This document shows positions 7,853 to 16,300 of a stretch of 64,000 nt of DNA, piece by piece. The notes under the pieces are model-generated. The model was not told where the DNA came from. It made no database searches and saw nothing but the letters and a program-made list of their open reading frames with translations. Position 1 is the first letter of the stretch. Each line of letters starts with the position of its first letter. The translations under genes were made by a program, and so were the position numbers. Origin of the DNA: Paenibacillus terrae (GTDB taxonomy: Bacteria > Bacillota > Bacilli > Paenibacillales > Paenibacillaceae); NCBI RefSeq assembly GCF_005217525.1, contig NZ_PNXQ01000005.1, forward strand, positions 103,039 through 167,038, given 5' to 3'.

Positions 7853-9433
7853 CTAGAGACCTACGCGGCCTGTACCATTAATCAGCTTATCCAACAGTTG
7901 GTCAAATGTAGTCATGAACCGAGAGGCTGCACTGTAGGCATGCTGAAATTTAATCATGCTCGACATTTCTTCATCCAGTGACACCCCGCTGACCGACTGA
8001 CGGTTCATATCCACTTGCTCGGTCAACAGCTGTGCATTTTGCGATTGGCGCTCTGCTTCCTTGGTTTGGACGCCCAATTGTCCTACGATTGAACTGAAAA
8101 AGTCATCTACCGTGGTAGTCTGGGCTTGAGTGGTATTAAAGCCAAACTTCACATTTTTCAGGTTCGCCATAGCCAATGCCAAAGCATTGTTACCTACGGT
8201 TACCTTCTCATTCGCCGTACCCGTTCCATCTACTCGCAAAGAGCTGGAAATTTTATTGGGATCATCTTGAATATCCTTATTCAGCGTAATATTACCTGCT
8301 GTAATGGCAGCCCCATCTTTGGAGGTAAAGAATGCCTCACCTTTTTGCGGTGTCGTGCCACTAAGCGTGTATCCTAGCTGGTGAAGGCCATTAATCCCTT
8401 GTACAGTTACTTTTAAATCAGCCGTCAAGGTTCTATTGTTATTCGCATTCGAGTAAGTGACTGCTGTGTTATTGGCACCCGAATTCAGTACCGTTCCCTC
8501 GGGTAGAACTGTACCTGCGGGTAAAGTAATTTCAATGTTGCCATTCGCCAGCGTATTAGCCAACTGGTCCATCTGACTCTTATAATCTGCTACATATTTA
8601 TCCCGGGATAGAATCATACCGTATACTTCTCCGCCGGTTAAGGTCCCCCCCTGATATGCAGCCTCAAGACCAGCCGCTGTAATAGCAGTTACCTCTGTAC
8701 CCGCAACAGCTATTTGTCCGGCCACCGTTACCTGATAGCCGTTATCCAACTGAGTTACCTGCACATTCGCAAGTTTGGACAACTGATCAATCGCATAATC
8801 CCGCTGATCCCGCAAATCATTCGGGTTATCTCCAATTTGTTCCAACTTATAAATATTACCGTTCAAATCCGCTACAGACTGCAATAATGAGTTCATTTCA
8901 GTTGTTTTTAGTGTAACGTTACTAGTTAAATCAGAACTAAGTGCATCCAGCTGTTTGCTGGCCTGATTCATAGCATCTGTCAGAGCAAGCGTAGTCTCTT
9001 TTACAATTTTGCGATTCGTGACATCCTGAGGGTCTTGACTCAGATCGGACCATGCATCCCAAAAGTTATCCATGACCTTGCGGATCCCCGTATCCGAGGG
9101 CTCGTTCATAATGGTCTCAAGCTTGTTCAGCGTATCATAACGGATATCCCAGCCACCTTGAGAAGAACTTTCGTTACGGTACTGGTCATCCAGAAACGTC
9201 TGGCGAACACGCTCAATAGCGGTAAATTCAACCCCTGTACCCATCTGACCTCTTACAACAGAACGGTTCAAACCATATGCCTCCATAGATTCAGAGGCTT
9301 TCATACTGACCACTTGTCTGGAATAACCGGCTGTGTTGGCATTTGAGATATTGTGTCCGGTTGTATTTAATGCTGCCGTTTGTGTGTTTAAGCTTCTTTT
9401 CGCTGTTTCTATACCATGAAATGTTGAGACCAT
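7853..9433 (-). CDS. flgK: Flagellar hook-associated protein FlgK (HAP1)
   Basis: 526 residues. The N-terminal rod/hook motif ALNTTGHNISNANTAGYSRQ and the C-terminal segment SGVSLDEEMSSMIKFQHAYS are typical. FlgK is the first hook-filament junction protein. The start ATG follows AAAGGAGGAAGAC. It lies between flgN and flgL in the usual order. Confidence 0.95.
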   Translation of the reverse strand: MVSTFHGIETAKRSLNTQTAALNTTGHNISNANTAGYSRQVVSMKASESMEAYGLNRSVVRGQMGTGVEFTAIERVRQTFLDDQYRNESSSQGGWDIRYDTLNKLETIMNEPSDTGIRKVMDNFWDAWSDLSQDPQDVTNRKIVKETTLALTDAMNQASKQLDALSSDLTSNVTLKTTEMNSLLQSVADLNGNIYKLEQIGDNPNDLRDQRDYAIDQLSKLANVQVTQLDNGYQVTVAGQIAVAGTEVTAITAAGLEAAYQGGTLTGGEVYGMILSRDKYVADYKSQMDQLANTLANGNIEITLPAGTVLPEGTVLNSGANNTAVTYSNANNNRTLTADLKVTVQGINGLHQLGYTLSGTTPQKGEAFFTSKDGAAITAGNITLNKDIQDDPNKISSSLRVDGTGTANEKVTVGNNALALAMANLKNVKFGFNTTQAQTTTVDDFFSSIVGQLGVQTKEAERQSQNAQLLTEQVDMNRQSVSGVSLDEEMSSMIKFQHAYSAASRFMTTFDQLLDKLINGTGRVGL

Positions 9434-9448
9434 GTCTTCCTCCTTTAA

Positions 9449-9949
9449 TTAGGCGCGTGTATCAAATAGTCCCGCTCGTACAGCTGATGCACTTTTATCA
9501 GCCGGGCGCTGGTAAGTCGCCTCCGATTCCGCATAATAGGACATACTCTCAATGGAAAAATCGATATAGGAAATCGCCTGCTGTATAAGCTGTTGATTCA
9601 ACTCATTTAGTTTCTTCAATTCCTGAAGGGTATCCGCCAATTTTTTTTGAATATGAAGGAGCCGCTGCTTGTCTTCTGGATCAAAAACGAGACGGGATAA
9701 TTCAGTAATATTGAGGTTCAACCTGGACTTAATGCCACGTTCCTGCAAAAATGCATATGCAGCCTGCATACGCTGTTCATCCAACTGCTCAATATATCTG
9801 GAAAGCTTCGATTCCTGATTCATGACAGCGATAAGCTGTTCCACACGATTGGAGATCAGCGCATCTTTTTTTTGCTCTCCCAATGAAATTAATTGCTGAT
9901 GTGACACCCTGAGTTCCTCCAACACATCAATCAGGCGCACTAAAGGCAT
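9449..9949 (-). CDS. flgN: FlgN-type flagellar export chaperone
   Basis: About 166 residues, almost entirely helical with heptad-like Leu/Gln patterns and no membrane segment. FlgN chaperones FlgK and FlgL to the export apparatus. The gene lies immediately upstream of flgK and just after flgM, as yvyG does in Bacillus. I prefer the ATG at 9949 (AGGTG six bases upstream); a GTG at 9958 is also possible and would start directly after the flgM stop. Family identity is low, so position carries much of the weight. Confidence 0.8.
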   Translation of the reverse strand: MPLVRLIDVLEELRVSHQQLISLGEQKKDALISNRVEQLIAVMNQESKLSRYIEQLDEQRMQAAYAFLQERGIKSRLNLNITELSRLVFDPEDKQRLLHIQKKLADTLQELKKLNELNQQLIQQAISYIDFSIESMSYYAESEATYQRPADKSASAVRAGLFDTRA

Positions 9950-9958
9950 ATCCTTCAC

Positions 9959-10234
9959 CTAGCTTTCGGAAGACTGCTTGAAGTAAGGCAACAGCTTCTC
10001 TGCAATTTTGTCAGCATCCACACGGTAAGTTCCAGAAGCTACTTGCTGCTTAAGCTCCTGAATCTTTTTAACGCGGTCTGCGTCACTGCTACGGTTCAGC
10101 ATTTCCATCGCTTCCGGGGAAATCGAGACCTCGTCCTTGCGACGGGATTTCTTTTGTTCCTCTTGGCGTCCTGCTTCAATATTTCGTTGATATGGGTTAA
10201 TGGCTCCGATGCGGTTGGTCTCGTTAATTTTCAT
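9959..10234 (-). CDS. flgM: Anti-sigma factor FlgM
   Basis: About 91 residues. The C-terminal half, RVKKIQELKQQVASGTYRV then DADKIAEKLLPYF, is the conserved FlgM sigma-binding helix pair. FlgM holds sigma-D inactive until the hook is complete. I chose ATG 10234 preceded by GGAAGGTGG; a GTG three codons upstream overlaps that ribosome site. It sits first in the flgM-flgN-flgK-flgL unit, after the yvyF terminator. Confidence 0.92.
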   Translation of the reverse strand: MKINETNRIGAINPYQRNIEAGRQEEQKKSRRKDEVSISPEAMEMLNRSSDADRVKKIQELKQQVASGTYRVDADKIAEKLLPYFKQSSES

Positions 10235-10298
10235 AACTTCCACCTTCCTTATTTATTTGAAATGGTCAGAATGTATCAGACGACATAGCGTCGAACAT

Positions 10299-10324
10299 GG
10301 TTCGTATTATGTCTTACTTCTTTA
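10299..10324 (-). promoter_or_regulatory. Weak sigma-D-like element upstream of flgM
   Basis: Minus-strand TAAA (10321-10324), 15-nt spacer, ACGAACC. Only the CGA core of the -10 matches. It lies between the yvyF terminator and flgM, where a promoter is expected. Confidence 0.3.
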
Positions 10325-10345
10325 TTTTGTGCATGTTTGCTGAAA

Positions 10346-10381
10346 ATAAAAAAACCGATAAGCTCTATAAAGATTATCGGC
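10346..10381 (-). terminator. Rho-independent terminator after yvyF
   Basis: CCGATAA pairs with TTATCGG around a 12-nt loop and is followed on the minus strand by TTTTTTTATTTT. It separates yvyF from flgM. Confidence 0.75.
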
Positions 10382-10430
10382 GGTATTTGAACCTTTTTGA
10401 ATAGCTAAATTCGTTTTTAATTCCCTTGTA

Positions 10431-10841
10431 CTACTTTCCGCGAAGTTTATCAATCGCACTGTAGGTACCTGAACCCATACCATTACTCTGATCCTGCTTG
10501 CTGCTTTCGCTGACGGCCTGATGCAGGTCTTTGGTCAGGCGTGTTCGACAAGAATCGCACATATGCCCTTCCCGAATCGGTGTCCCGCATACCTCGCAAG
10601 GATACGTCATATTAGGGGCATTAGCAATGGAAATACGTCCCTCACGTATAAAGGTTGTAATTTGCTTAACGGATATCCCGGTAGCCTCCGAAAGCTCATG
10701 CATATGAATCCCCTTATTTTCACGTATATATTTGACGCATTGCTCGTATTCAAGCTCAATTTCTTTAATACAGTTTTGGCAGATTCCCCTAACATTCATA
10801 ATAAACAGCTTTCCACAGCGAGGACAGTTATCCAAGTTCAT
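10431..10841 (-). CDS. yvyF: YvyF-type flagellar operon protein (zinc-ribbon and helix-turn-helix)
   Basis: 136 residues. Two Cys-rich pairs are visible: NCPRCGKLF with CQNC at the N-terminus, and PCEVCGTPI with CDSC at residues about 88-105. Between them is a short helix-turn-helix-like stretch, HELSEATGISVKQITTFIRE. The family (TIGR03826) is always beside flgM in Firmicutes; in Bacillus it has been linked to flagellar gene control, but its biochemistry is unclear. The ATG at 10841 overlaps an AGAGG; a TTG two codons later, with AGAGG six bases upstream, is an alternative start. Confidence 0.85.
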   Translation of the reverse strand: MNLDNCPRCGKLFIMNVRGICQNCIKEIELEYEQCVKYIRENKGIHMHELSEATGISVKQITTFIREGRISIANAPNMTYPCEVCGTPIREGHMCDSCRTRLTKDLHQAVSESSKQDQSNGMGSGTYSAIDKLRGK

Positions 10842-11633
10842 CCTCTACAGCGCCCCTTTCCTGTTTCCGATCTTGTATTGGTGTATCCTTACATTACCTT
10901 ATACCTAAGAGCCTCGTCTAGCGAATATTTTAAAAAAAGAGGGATAGATTTTACACAATTGCACATTTTGTACGATATCATAATAAAGGTACAAAATACT
11001 TACGGACTCTGATTAGGTAGTGCAACGAAAAATCTAAGCATTTAAATACCAACCAACTAACGGGGCCATAATCTAACATCAAATCTTTCCTCATATATAT
11101 AATGATATGCAAATGGCATGTAACCTAAGGGGACAAAAGATTACTCCCTTGCATGTGTCTGTTTATTGTCATACAACGCTCAGGTTTTTAGATTAAAATA
11201 AAATAAGCGCCATTCCTGTTATTTCGGGAATAGCGCTTCACTATAGTTAAAATAGCTGTATATGATATAAATGGGTGTATATATGCAAATCAAAATGAGG
11301 GAAAAACCGGGCGAAACAATCTTCAGAAGAATTCAAGTTCACCTGTGCCCCGAATACTACTAAATAACTGCTATAAATCCGGGGGAACGGTGCCCATACG
11401 AATGCTCCGCACATGGAGTGTGGGTATTCATTATATCAATGCGACTAACATCATTCCTGGTAAAAATCTATCTGAAGATACGTGTAGACGCACCATTGAA
11501 AATTTGCAGCCAAAAAAACATACTATTTCACAAATAATTATTCAAAAAAGCATTGTTTTAATAGATGCCTTCCCGTATACTGTAGTCAAACACTTGGTTT
11601 AATAAAAAACATTTATTATGAATTTATAATGAA
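10842..11633. other. Long spacer between the flagellar cluster and the LysM/com region
   Basis: About 790 bases with no convincing gene. A hairpin with a minus-strand T-rich tail is at 11193-11240. A second fold, with arms near CCCATA and TGTGGG and an inner CTCC/GGAG, lies at about 11392-11430. An 85-codon plus-strand frame at 11345-11602 has no ribosome site and no family features. Confidence 0.5.
11193..11240 (-). terminator. Terminator-like hairpin downstream of the LysM gene
   Basis: Minus strand: AAGCGCTATTCC pairs with GGAATGGCGCTT (one mismatch) around a 10-nt loop, then ATTTTATTTTAAT. It lies nearly 400 nt beyond the LysM stop, so that transcript would have a long 3' tail. Confidence 0.55.
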
Positions 11634-12089
11634 TTATTTATTAGTGTTTGCTTGCGGAACTTGCAGTTCTTGGCCTACTTTAATCAGGTTGTTAATTTTA
11701 ATCAGTTCTTCAACAGTTACACCATATTTTTCAGCAATGGAAGTCAGCGTATCGCCATTTTGAACACTTACTGTGATTGTTTTTACAGTAGCTGGTGTTA
11801 CAGTTGTAGTAGCTGGTGTTGTAGTTGTTGTTTGATTATTGTTCTCGGTAGCTGGTTGAGCCGGTGTTGTAGTCGTAGCATTTTCTGTTCCAAAGAGTCT
11901 AGCTTCCAGTGCTTTCTGTGCTGCTTCTTGTTGTTCAATAATCAGTTGTAGTTCTGTCTGATCCTTGTTGTAATCTGAGTTAGACTTTGCGGATACTTGA
12001 CCTGCAGCAAGTGGACTCAACAGAGATACTGCACCTAAACTAACTGCCAACATGCTAGATACTGCTACCTTTTTCATTACGTTTTTCAT
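11634..12089 (-). CDS. Secreted LysM-domain protein
   Basis: 151 residues. The signal peptide is MKNVMKKVAVSSMLAVSLGA... with cleavage probably near AGQVSA-KS. A Gln-rich helix, then a Thr/Pro/Ala linker (about residues 70-105), lead to one C-terminal LysM domain with VQNGDTLTSIAEKYGVTVEE. LysM binds peptidoglycan, so this is a small wall-associated protein; no catalytic domain is present. I chose ATG 12089, preceded by AAGAGGAGAG; the frame is open another 23 codons upstream without a ribosome site. A strong sigma-A promoter about 220 nt upstream implies a long leader. Confidence 0.85.
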   Translation of the reverse strand: MKNVMKKVAVSSMLAVSLGAVSLLSPLAAGQVSAKSNSDYNKDQTELQLIIEQQEAAQKALEARLFGTENATTTTPAQPATENNNQTTTTTPATTTVTPATVKTITVSVQNGDTLTSIAEKYGVTVEELIKINNLIKVGQELQVPQANTNK

Positions 12090-12312
12090 GATTTTTTCTC
12101 TCCTCTTTTTAAGTTGAATTTTAATTAACTGCTTTACTACTGAGCGAGACACTCCCAATGTCCGCTCTCTTGTCGTTAGCTAGTCATTTATTACCAATCC
12201 ATGTTAGCTATCAACAGATAGAAATTGTACTCCTATTTTCCAAATAAATCAACCTCTAAATTGAAATATTCTATTTTCACCCCTCACTACCTTACTTTTT
12301 GTGCGTGTCTAT
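12090..12312 (-). other. Long structured leader of the LysM gene
   Basis: About 220 nt of untranslated RNA. It contains a hairpin with GAGCG/CGCTC arms (about 12142-12167) close to the start, and GTTAGCTA twice on the plus strand. I compared it with the c-di-AMP (ydaO) riboswitch core and found only scattered resemblance, so I do not name it. Confidence 0.45.
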
Positions 12313-12318
12313 ATTTTT

Positions 12319-12348
12319 ATTATATACCTCTCTCTATCTCGTTGTCAA
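12319..12348 (-). promoter_or_regulatory. Sigma-A promoter of the LysM gene
   Basis: Minus-strand TTGACA (12343-12348), 18-nt spacer, TATAAT (12319-12324): both hexamers perfect. It implies a leader of about 220 nt before the ATG at 12089. Confidence 0.75.
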
Positions 12349-12474
12349 ATCTTGCTTATTGTGCGGTTTTAAAAGGCTTCTCTGCTCTAGCATTTGGGCT
12401 TTTCTCGGAACGGTAAGAACTTTGTTCCCTGGCTCCAAACCAAAACTCTCGTAAAGGGGACATGAAATTCAGGC

Positions 12475-13302
12475 TTATGACCTAGCCAAAGTCAGGCAAA
12501 AAATGGCCATATGTATCCCCTCTTCAGATGCCTTTTCCCCTAAAACACGCGCACACGCTTGTAAAGTACTGCCAGTTGTATAAATATCATCCACAAGCAA
12601 AACAGTAACATATTTATGATTCTCCATTTTGCGTTGATACTCAGCGTTTAAAACAAAATACTTAATTAACTCCGTCATACCTGGCACAACAGAGAACGCA
12701 TTATACATCGTGTCTGTGCGTTCTTTTTTTGTTTTGAAGCTTTGTTTTCCAGTATCTTGCGGACGAGCAAGTAAAGGTAAAAAAGGCAGCTTATTTCGCC
12801 TGGCAAGCTCCTCTGCCAAGATCTGAGCCTGATTGAAACCTCGCTCTGCCAGTCGTGTCTCACTTACAGGAACACATGTCACCAAACTCACGCTCCGCAG
12901 AGACTGATTGAAACGAGAATATTCCTGACCAGTAAACTCATGCCTCATAGCCTGATAAGCCCGATGCATCATCTCGCCGAGCAGAGGACCATACTTTTCA
13001 TTTCCGCGATACTTAAACTGCCCAATCCATTCTCTCATGATAGGCGTATAGCTAGTCGCACTCCGATTACACACGTAGTAACGTGCTGCCCGGTCAGGCC
13101 TTACACAATCAGGACAACATGTCGGGCGTCCACAATGAACACATCGAATGTTGTGGATCCAGGGAATTTGAGAGGAACAAAAAGTACAAATCCCGGGAAA
13201 CTCGGAAAAATTTTCAGTGTGAATTCCACAAGCGATACATGTTTCCGACTGACGCTGAAGTAGCCAGTTCAAAAAAAGTTGGGTTCTGCGCATCATTTTC
13301 AT
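12475..13302 (-). CDS. comFC: ComF family protein, phosphoribosyltransferase-like competence protein
   Basis: 275 residues. N-terminal zinc-binding cysteines (CIACG, CTFC, CVHCG, CCPDC) precede a type I phosphoribosyltransferase fold with RGFNQAQILAEELAR and the PRPP-loop motif VLLVDDIYTTGST near residue 240. ComFC is needed for DNA uptake during transformation in Bacillus, working with the ComFA helicase at the cytoplasmic side of the membrane. The start follows GGAAAGGTGG. It lies 86 nt after comFA; the small comFB found between them in Bacillus is missing. Confidence 0.93.
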   Translation of the reverse strand: MKMMRRTQLFLNWLLQRQSETCIACGIHTENFSEFPGICTFCSSQIPWIHNIRCVHCGRPTCCPDCVRPDRAARYYVCNRSATSYTPIMREWIGQFKYRGNEKYGPLLGEMMHRAYQAMRHEFTGQEYSRFNQSLRSVSLVTCVPVSETRLAERGFNQAQILAEELARRNKLPFLPLLARPQDTGKQSFKTKKERTDTMYNAFSVVPGMTELIKYFVLNAEYQRKMENHKYVTVLLVDDIYTTGSTLQACARVLGEKASEEGIHMAIFCLTLARS

Positions 13303-13388
13303 ACAGAATCCACCTTTCCTGGTAGTCTACGTGTCAACATTGCATCAGGTTTCACATTTTCAAAAAAACTTTTTTTTATTTTGCGCAT

Positions 13389-15566
13389 TTAATGTTTTAC
13401 CTCCTGTAGATAGCCCTTTTTTCGCGCTAGTGCATTCATGCGCTTAATTTGTCTAATCGCCCTCTTTTGGCCACGAGTCCATTGGGAAGATGTGAAAACG
13501 ACGACGCCACATGGGTCATCCTTCGACCTTCCTGCTCGACCAGCCATTTGTACCAGAGAGGCTTCATCAAAAAGGCTGCTATTCGCATCCAGTACATACA
13601 CATCACTCCGTGGAACCGTCACACCGCGCTCCAAAATAGTGGTTGTGACCAGTACACGTATTTCAGTTGCCCGAAAGGAACGTACCTTAGCGCTTCGTTC
13701 TTCATCCTGGGATGAAGTGCCGGCAATTGGGATATCAGGCAGACGTTTGATCAACAATTCTACTAGAGATTGAATTTGTGAGATTCGTGTTACAAACACG
13801 AAGACCTGAGCGCCGCGGTGTATGGATACGAACAAGCGCTGAATCAGGGATTCAGGAAGCCGCCCTTTTTGCAGCCAATGCTTCACAGGAGTAGTCTCCA
13901 AACGGAAGGGGACAGGCAGTGGATGACGATGAAAACGAACGGGAACCTTGGCGTGCGGTAATAGACCGCGTGCAGCCTCTTTTTGCAATAGTAGCGGTGG
14001 AGTAGCAGACAAATAAATGAACTTCCCCTCCCGCTTACACACAGCCTGTGCGGCAAAAGCGAGCATAGGATCATTGTGATAAGGAAACGCGTCAATTTCG
14101 TCAATGACAACCAGATCAAAGGCCTGACGATATCGCAGAAGCTGATGAGTCGTCGCAAGTGTCAGTTGTCCCCTTTGCCAGCGTTCATCACTGCCTCCAT
14201 AGAGCGTCACCATACTTACTTGGGGAAAGGCAATTGCCAAACGGGGCGCCAATTCCAGTACCACATCCCGACGCGGTGTCGCTACAAGCGCCGTCCCTCC
14301 AAGCTCCAGCACATGTTGCAGGAGTGGAAACATCATTTCAGTCTTGCCTGCGCCAGTCACGGCCCAGAGTAAAAACCGCTCTGCCTCAACATCAGCCTTG
14401 CCGCCGAAGCCAGGCAAGTGCCATACACCTTCGCCAGTTGTTGGCGAAGAATGCCCGCTGCTGCTGTCGCGGGCAAGAACATTGCCCTGCGGCGCAGCAG
14501 CAGGGCTTGGCCCCCGACGTGTAGCCATGCCACGCCGCAGCAGTTCGCCCGCCCGGAGCCAAAGGCTTTCTGGGCGGGCGCGCCCCCGCACCCCACCGGG
14601 TGGTGCGGCCAAAAAGCGCAGCGCCGCTTCGGCGGCGGCGCGTTGCGCAGGGCTCAGCCCCCAGCGCTCAAGCTCCGCGACCGGGGCTGCGTCCGCCGTG
14701 CGCGACACGGCGGGTTTCGCTGCACCGCGCAGCAGCAGCGAGCACTCACGGCTGCGCCCCAGTGCGAGACACGTCTCGCAGTAGGCGCACGCCTTGCGTC
14801 CGCACGATGCACAGCCCGTGCGGTACATCGCCCCGCTGCCGCAACGATTGCAGCGGAGATCACGCGCGGCGGACCGACGCGTATATGATGCAAGGCCAGC
14901 AGCAAAGCTGAGCCGACCTTGCAGATACGCGAGCTGCGCAGCTGAGCGCCAAACGTTCTCCAGACCCGGCGCCGCCTCAGCCAGCAGTGCTTCAGCTTCT
15001 GGAACGAGCAACTGGCGTCCTGACAGCACATCAGCCAGCACATCCGCTTGTCGTGCCACACACTCCATATCCAGCTTTTCAATTTCACTGTTGGAATGCC
15101 TTCTTTGCTCAAGGTACAGTACCCCTGTCGATTTTCGTTCCTCGCTCTCTCTCCCACACATCATGTTGCTTGCATGGAACCGTTGTTCCTCCAAATTGCG
15201 TTCACTCTCCATGTCGGAAGTCCAGCCCTGTACCTCATCCCAAATGCTTATAGCATCGATTCCTCCGCTCAGATACTGATTTGCGTCAACAGGCTCTGCA
15301 TTTAGCTCGTCCTTTAGCAGTACGAGAACGTATTGCCGCCATTGCTCCATTGTCCATCGCTTCATGTTCGTTGATCCCTTGAACACTTCACACAGCTTTA
15401 CGCCCCAAGGCAATGGGAGCTCTCTCCCTAGCATCACCCATTTTTCGACAGCATCCTCCTGTCCATCGCTCCCTTTCAGCCACCATGTCATATCTACTCG
15501 AATATCCACGGATAGGCGGATATCCCATTTCCCCTTATACTTGACTGCATATACCGTAATTTTCAT
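13389..15566 (-). CDS. comFA: ComFA, DNA uptake helicase
   Basis: 725 residues. An N-terminal domain of about 230 residues is followed by a four-cysteine zinc finger region (CNRCG, CASC, CAYCETC; residues 239-266), Walker A AVTGAGKTE (402-410), the DEAD-like box DEID (489-492), and a C-terminal helicase domain with VTTTILERGVTVP and QMAGRAGRS. ComFA is the ATP-driven motor for single-stranded DNA import. I chose ATG 15566 after GGGAGGAATGCC. The stretch from about residue 230 to 380 is Ala/Arg/Pro-rich and very high in GC (about 14430-14880), unlike the rest of the gene. Confidence 0.93.
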   Translation of the reverse strand: MKITVYAVKYKGKWDIRLSVDIRVDMTWWLKGSDGQEDAVEKWVMLGRELPLPWGVKLCEVFKGSTNMKRWTMEQWRQYVLVLLKDELNAEPVDANQYLSGGIDAISIWDEVQGWTSDMESERNLEEQRFHASNMMCGRESEERKSTGVLYLEQRRHSNSEIEKLDMECVARQADVLADVLSGRQLLVPEAEALLAEAAPGLENVWRSAAQLAYLQGRLSFAAGLASYTRRSAARDLRCNRCGSGAMYRTGCASCGRKACAYCETCLALGRSRECSLLLRGAAKPAVSRTADAAPVAELERWGLSPAQRAAAEAALRFLAAPPGGVRGRARPESLWLRAGELLRRGMATRRGPSPAAAPQGNVLARDSSSGHSSPTTGEGVWHLPGFGGKADVEAERFLLWAVTGAGKTEMMFPLLQHVLELGGTALVATPRRDVVLELAPRLAIAFPQVSMVTLYGGSDERWQRGQLTLATTHQLLRYRQAFDLVVIDEIDAFPYHNDPMLAFAAQAVCKREGKFIYLSATPPLLLQKEAARGLLPHAKVPVRFHRHPLPVPFRLETTPVKHWLQKGRLPESLIQRLFVSIHRGAQVFVFVTRISQIQSLVELLIKRLPDIPIAGTSSQDEERSAKVRSFRATEIRVLVTTTILERGVTVPRSDVYVLDANSSLFDEASLVQMAGRAGRSKDDPCGVVVFTSSQWTRGQKRAIRQIKRMNALARKKGYLQEVKH

Positions 15567-15623
15567 TTGGCATTCCTCCCAACCCTCAAATGTTTGTTTT
15601 TCTCCCTGTCTATATAACAAATA

Positions 15624-15667
15624 AACAAAAAAAACACACTTCCATGGCTCATAGCCTGAAGTGTGCT
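15624..15667 (-). terminator. Rho-independent terminator before comFA
   Basis: CACACTTC pairs with GAAGTGTG; an inner stem GGCT/AGCC closes the loop; eight T follow on the minus strand. It isolates comFA from the degS-degU side. Confidence 0.8.
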
Positions 15668-15770
15668 TCACATCATTCGGATTTCAGTGAAATCCATTTT
15701 ATCTTGCATATGCAATTCCGTGTAAACATTTATATCCGGTTTTGACCGTAATGTACACAATACTTTGTCA

Positions 15771-16208
15771 TTAACGAACAAGGGGAGCATCCACCCACGG
15801 GTTGACTGTTCTGAGGTCAATAACAATCTGCTTTTCACCGCCTGACCTCGGTAAAACCGGGTTTCCCGGTGAAAAACGATATGAAATGACCGAAACATCC
15901 ATATGGCTGTAACCTATCATCCGTGTAAGGATCGGCAACGTATCGTCCACGGATTCGTCATCCAGTACCGTCACATGCAGCGGCCTCCAACGTAACCAGG
16001 CAAGTATGCTCAATGAACGCATCACCCACTCCACACGTTCTCCGTCATTAGAAGTAATGACAATATAACGGGTCGGCCGTTGATCCGAAGATAACGCACG
16101 TACATCGTCATCATTGCGATAAGCTTGAACCGCCTGCCGTATAAACATAAGATGCACGACTGCGGCTCCCAGACCATATATAAGCAATATCCAAACCAAA
16201 TGAGCCAT
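15771..16208 (-). CDS. Small membrane-anchored protein of unknown function
   Basis: 145 residues. One N-terminal membrane helix (HLVWILLIYGLGAAVVHLMF), then a soluble domain with RYIVITSNDGERVEWVMRSL and VTVLDDESVDDTLPIL. The latter resembles the start of a family-2 glycosyltransferase or nucleotide-binding fold, but the domain is too short for an enzyme of that family, so I assign no function. ATG 16208 and a GTG just before it both follow AGGAGGAGGTGG. It sits between degU and comFA, where Bacillus has different genes. Confidence 0.75.
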   Translation of the reverse strand: MAHLVWILLIYGLGAAVVHLMFIRQAVQAYRNDDDVRALSSDQRPTRYIVITSNDGERVEWVMRSLSILAWLRWRPLHVTVLDDESVDDTLPILTRMIGYSHMDVSVISYRFSPGNPVLPRSGGEKQIVIDLRTVNPWVDAPLVR

Positions 16209-16300
16209 CACGAAGGTTCCACCTCCTCCTATAGCGACAATATATGCCGTATAGCAGGAAGAGGTGTCACGGTTATGTACTGGGGTTCAAAGACTACACC

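Noticed and set aside
11345-11602. 85-codon plus-strand frame
   Set aside because: No ribosome site, no family resemblance, opposite to the neighbouring genes.
12090-12474. c-di-AMP (ydaO) riboswitch before the LysM gene
   Set aside because: GGGGTGAA and an AGCTAAC-like segment occur, but the GGGGAACC element and pairing order of the class are missing.
14159-14911. Several long frames antisense to comFA
   Set aside because: They reflect high GC in that segment, where stop codons are rare; comFA motifs account for the region.
15668-15898. 76-codon minus-strand frame overlapping the 15771-16208 gene
   Set aside because: It lacks a ribosome site and overlaps a better supported gene; its end lies at the terminator.
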